64,000 nt of DNA from Methanobrevibacter millerae (GTDB taxonomy: Archaea > Methanobacteriota > Methanobacteria > Methanobacteriales > Methanobacteriaceae). Shown piece by piece: positions 62,476 to 64,000 of the stretch. Under the pieces are notes generated by a model. It saw only the letters and a program-made list of their open reading frames with translations, was not told the DNA's origin and ran no database searches. The stretch spans positions 669,001 to 733,000 of the forward strand of contig NZ_CP011266.1 of assembly GCF_001477655.1 (NCBI RefSeq), read 5' to 3'. The position numbers and the translations under genes are program-made. How positions within the stretch are numbered: the first letter of the stretch is position 1; the number at the start of each line of letters is the position of its first letter.

Positions 62476-64000
62476 ATGAATTTAAAAGAATTAGTTACTG
62501 GAAAATCTGGTGAAAAACAGTTTTTGCTTGGAAACGAAGCTGCTGTAAGAGGTGTAATTGAGGCAGGATTATCAATTGCAGCAACTTATCCTGGAACTCC
62601 TTCATCAGAAATAGGAAATATACTATCAGTGCTTGCAAAAGATGCAAATATTTATTTTGAATTTTCAACTAATGAAAAGGTCGCAATGGAAGTTGCAGCG
62701 ACTGCAGCAGCATCCGGGCTTCGTTCATTTACTTTCATGAAACATGTAGGTATGAATGTGGCAAGTGATTCATTCATGACTACTGCATACACTGGTGTTA
62801 ACGGCGGTATGGTTATTTTAACGGCTGATGATCCTTCATTGTTTTCATCCCAAAATGAACAAGATACTCGTAATTATGCTCGTTTATCCAATGTTCCTGT
62901 GTTGGAGCCTTCCAATTGTCAGGAAGTTAAGGATATGGTTAAGTATGCATTTGATTTATCTGAAGAATATAAATTGCCTGTAATTGTAAGAACCACTACT
63001 CGTGTATCTCATATGAGGGGTGTTGTCGAATTTGGTGACGTGAAAGATAATTCATCCAATAATGATGACCATTGGATGAGAGGCCATTTTGATAAGGATC
63101 CATCAAAATATGTACCGGTTCCAGCTTTTGCAGGAAAAATGCATGAAGTATTGTGTGATAAAATAAGCAAAATTAACAATGAAACTAACAAATCCAAATT
63201 CAATAAAGATACTTCATTTTCTGAAAATAAAAAATATGGTGTAATATCTTCAGGAAGCGCATTTAATTATGCATTTGATGTAATTAAATACAATAATTTG
63301 GACATGGATATATTAAAGATTGGATTTTCTTATCCATTTCCTGATAAAAAAGTTTCTGAATTTATCAAAGATTTGGATGAAATATTCATAGTTGAAGAGG
63401 TAGATCCTATAATGGAAAAAGAAGTTTTAGCTATTATTGGTCGTGAAAATCTTGATATTACTGTTCATGGTAAACTGGATGGTACTTTCCCTGAATGCTA
63501 TGAATTCAATTCAGATATTGTAAGTGAAGGATTTGACAAAGTTTTAAGTTTCTTAAATAAAGAAAATATTTCTTTTTCAAGCAGTTTAACTGATTTGAGT
63601 GAAAATATTCCTTCAAGAGCTCCTGTTTTATGTGCAGGTTGTCCTCACAGAGCAATGTATTATGGTATTAACATTGCAATTGAAGAATTGGGATTAAAAA
63701 CTTCCGATGTTATTTTCGCATCAGATATTGGATGTTATACATTGGGAATAAATCCTCCGTATAATGCTGCCGATTACTTGCTGTCTATGGGTTCAAGTGT
63801 CGGTGACGGTTGCGGATTTTCAGTTTCAACAGACCAGAAAGTAGCAAGTTTCATTGGAGATTCTACATTCTTCCATAGCGGTATTTCTCCATTAATCAAT
63901 GCTGTTCACAATAAACATAATTTTGTGTTGACTGTTCTGGACAATAGGATTACTGCAATGACTGGAGGTCAACCAAATCCAGGTATTCCTGTCGATGGGA
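62476..64000 (+). CDS. iorA: Indolepyruvate:ferredoxin oxidoreductase subunit alpha (partial)
   Basis: The gene runs off the window; 508 codons are present. The N-terminal half has the pyrimidine-type domain (GNEAAVRGVIEAGLSIAATY, PGTPSSEIGN, HVGMNVASDSFMT) and a thiamine-diphosphate domain begins at about 370 (LCAGCPHRAMYYGINIA; ASDIGCYTLG; IGDSTFFHSGISPLINAVHN). The C-terminal ferredoxin domain is missing. It makes or uses indolepyruvate and related aromatic 2-oxo acids. GAGGAAAA precedes ATG 62476. Confidence 0.95.
   Translation, partial: MNLKELVTGKSGEKQFLLGNEAAVRGVIEAGLSIAATYPGTPSSEIGNILSVLAKDANIYFEFSTNEKVAMEVAATAAASGLRSFTFMKHVGMNVASDSFMTTAYTGVNGGMVILTADDPSLFSSQNEQDTRNYARLSNVPVLEPSNCQEVKDMVKYAFDLSEEYKLPVIVRTTTRVSHMRGVVEFGDVKDNSSNNDDHWMRGHFDKDPSKYVPVPAFAGKMHEVLCDKISKINNETNKSKFNKDTSFSENKKYGVISSGSAFNYAFDVIKYNNLDMDILKIGFSYPFPDKKVSEFIKDLDEIFIVEEVDPIMEKEVLAIIGRENLDITVHGKLDGTFPECYEFNSDIVSEGFDKVLSFLNKENISFSSSLTDLSENIPSRAPVLCAGCPHRAMYYGINIAIEELGLKTSDVIFASDIGCYTLGINPPYNAADYLLSMGSSVGDGCGFSVSTDQKVASFIGDSTFFHSGISPLINAVHNKHNFVLTVLDNRITAMTGGQPNPGIPVDG

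Overview
The window is AT-rich archaeal DNA, almost certainly from a Methanobrevibacter-type gut methanogen (order Methanobacteriales). The evidence is an archaeal transcription factor B, archaeal DnaG primase, Gar1, TiaS, SepF, 2-phosphoglycerate kinase, CoM/CoB thiol:fumarate reductase subunit B, an archaeal A1Ao-ATP synthase operon, a protein with a pseudomurein-binding-like repeat and a very large DUF11 adhesin-like surface protein. Most genes have a GGTGAT or GGAGG ribosome binding site and TATA-type promoters. Assignment below order level is inference.

Layout. 1-8.1 kb: a JAMM-type protease, an intact IS1182-like element, serA, a YbjQ-family protein, conserved unknowns, an archaeal HTH regulator and tiaS. 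8.3-17.8 kb: a metabolic island made of two tandem copies of a two-gene DUF3100 membrane module, then MmgE/PrpD, a TIM-barrel protein, fumarase alpha, a TnpB-only IS605/IS1341-type element, a short citryl-CoA lyase-like protein and a nitroreductase. 18.7-27.8 kb: the complete ATP synthase operon (H-I-K-E-C-F-A-B-D), followed by an uncatalogued 49-residue membrane protein. 27.7-31.5 kb (minus strand): ATP-grasp ligase, tRNA-Gln, DUF1284, bioY and dnaG. 31.9-35.8 kb: an RraA-like protein, an IS4-family element with a clear 10-bp target duplication, then gar1-tfb. 35.8-44.5 kb: a fused two-domain glycosyltransferase with a membrane partner, a TauE-like permease, a membrane protein with a YbjQ-like tail next to a stand-alone YbjQ protein, a Zn-ribbon protein, tatD, pyrH, an aquaporin and a pseudomurein-binding-like protein. 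45-50.6 kb: the adhesin-like protein. 51-64 kb: a candidate histone-fold protein, ZPR1, 2-phosphoglycerate kinase, DUF1611-sepF, a candidate metal-regulated structured RNA, a second TatD-like hydrolase, a FilR1-like regulator, then glyS, dcd, an Fe-S protein, trmJ and tfrB on the minus strand, and the start of iorA running off the window.

The most notable items are these. (1) The 54.76-55.07 kb gap holds a terminator for sepF, then a promoter flanked by two DtxR/IdeR-like dyads (TTTAGG-N4-CCTAAA type), no open reading frame, four consecutive hairpins and a final T-run; this looks like a metal/iron-controlled small RNA. (2) tfb has no ATG, GTG or TTG that would include its zinc ribbon and probably starts at ATT; tiaS looks similar. 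(3) A 144-residue acidic protein reads as a histone fold plus a coiled coil. (4) The DUF3100 pair is duplicated, with the second gene almost identical between copies while the first has diverged. (5) The organic-acid gene set is split by a TnpB element. No CRISPR array, rRNA or prophage was seen.
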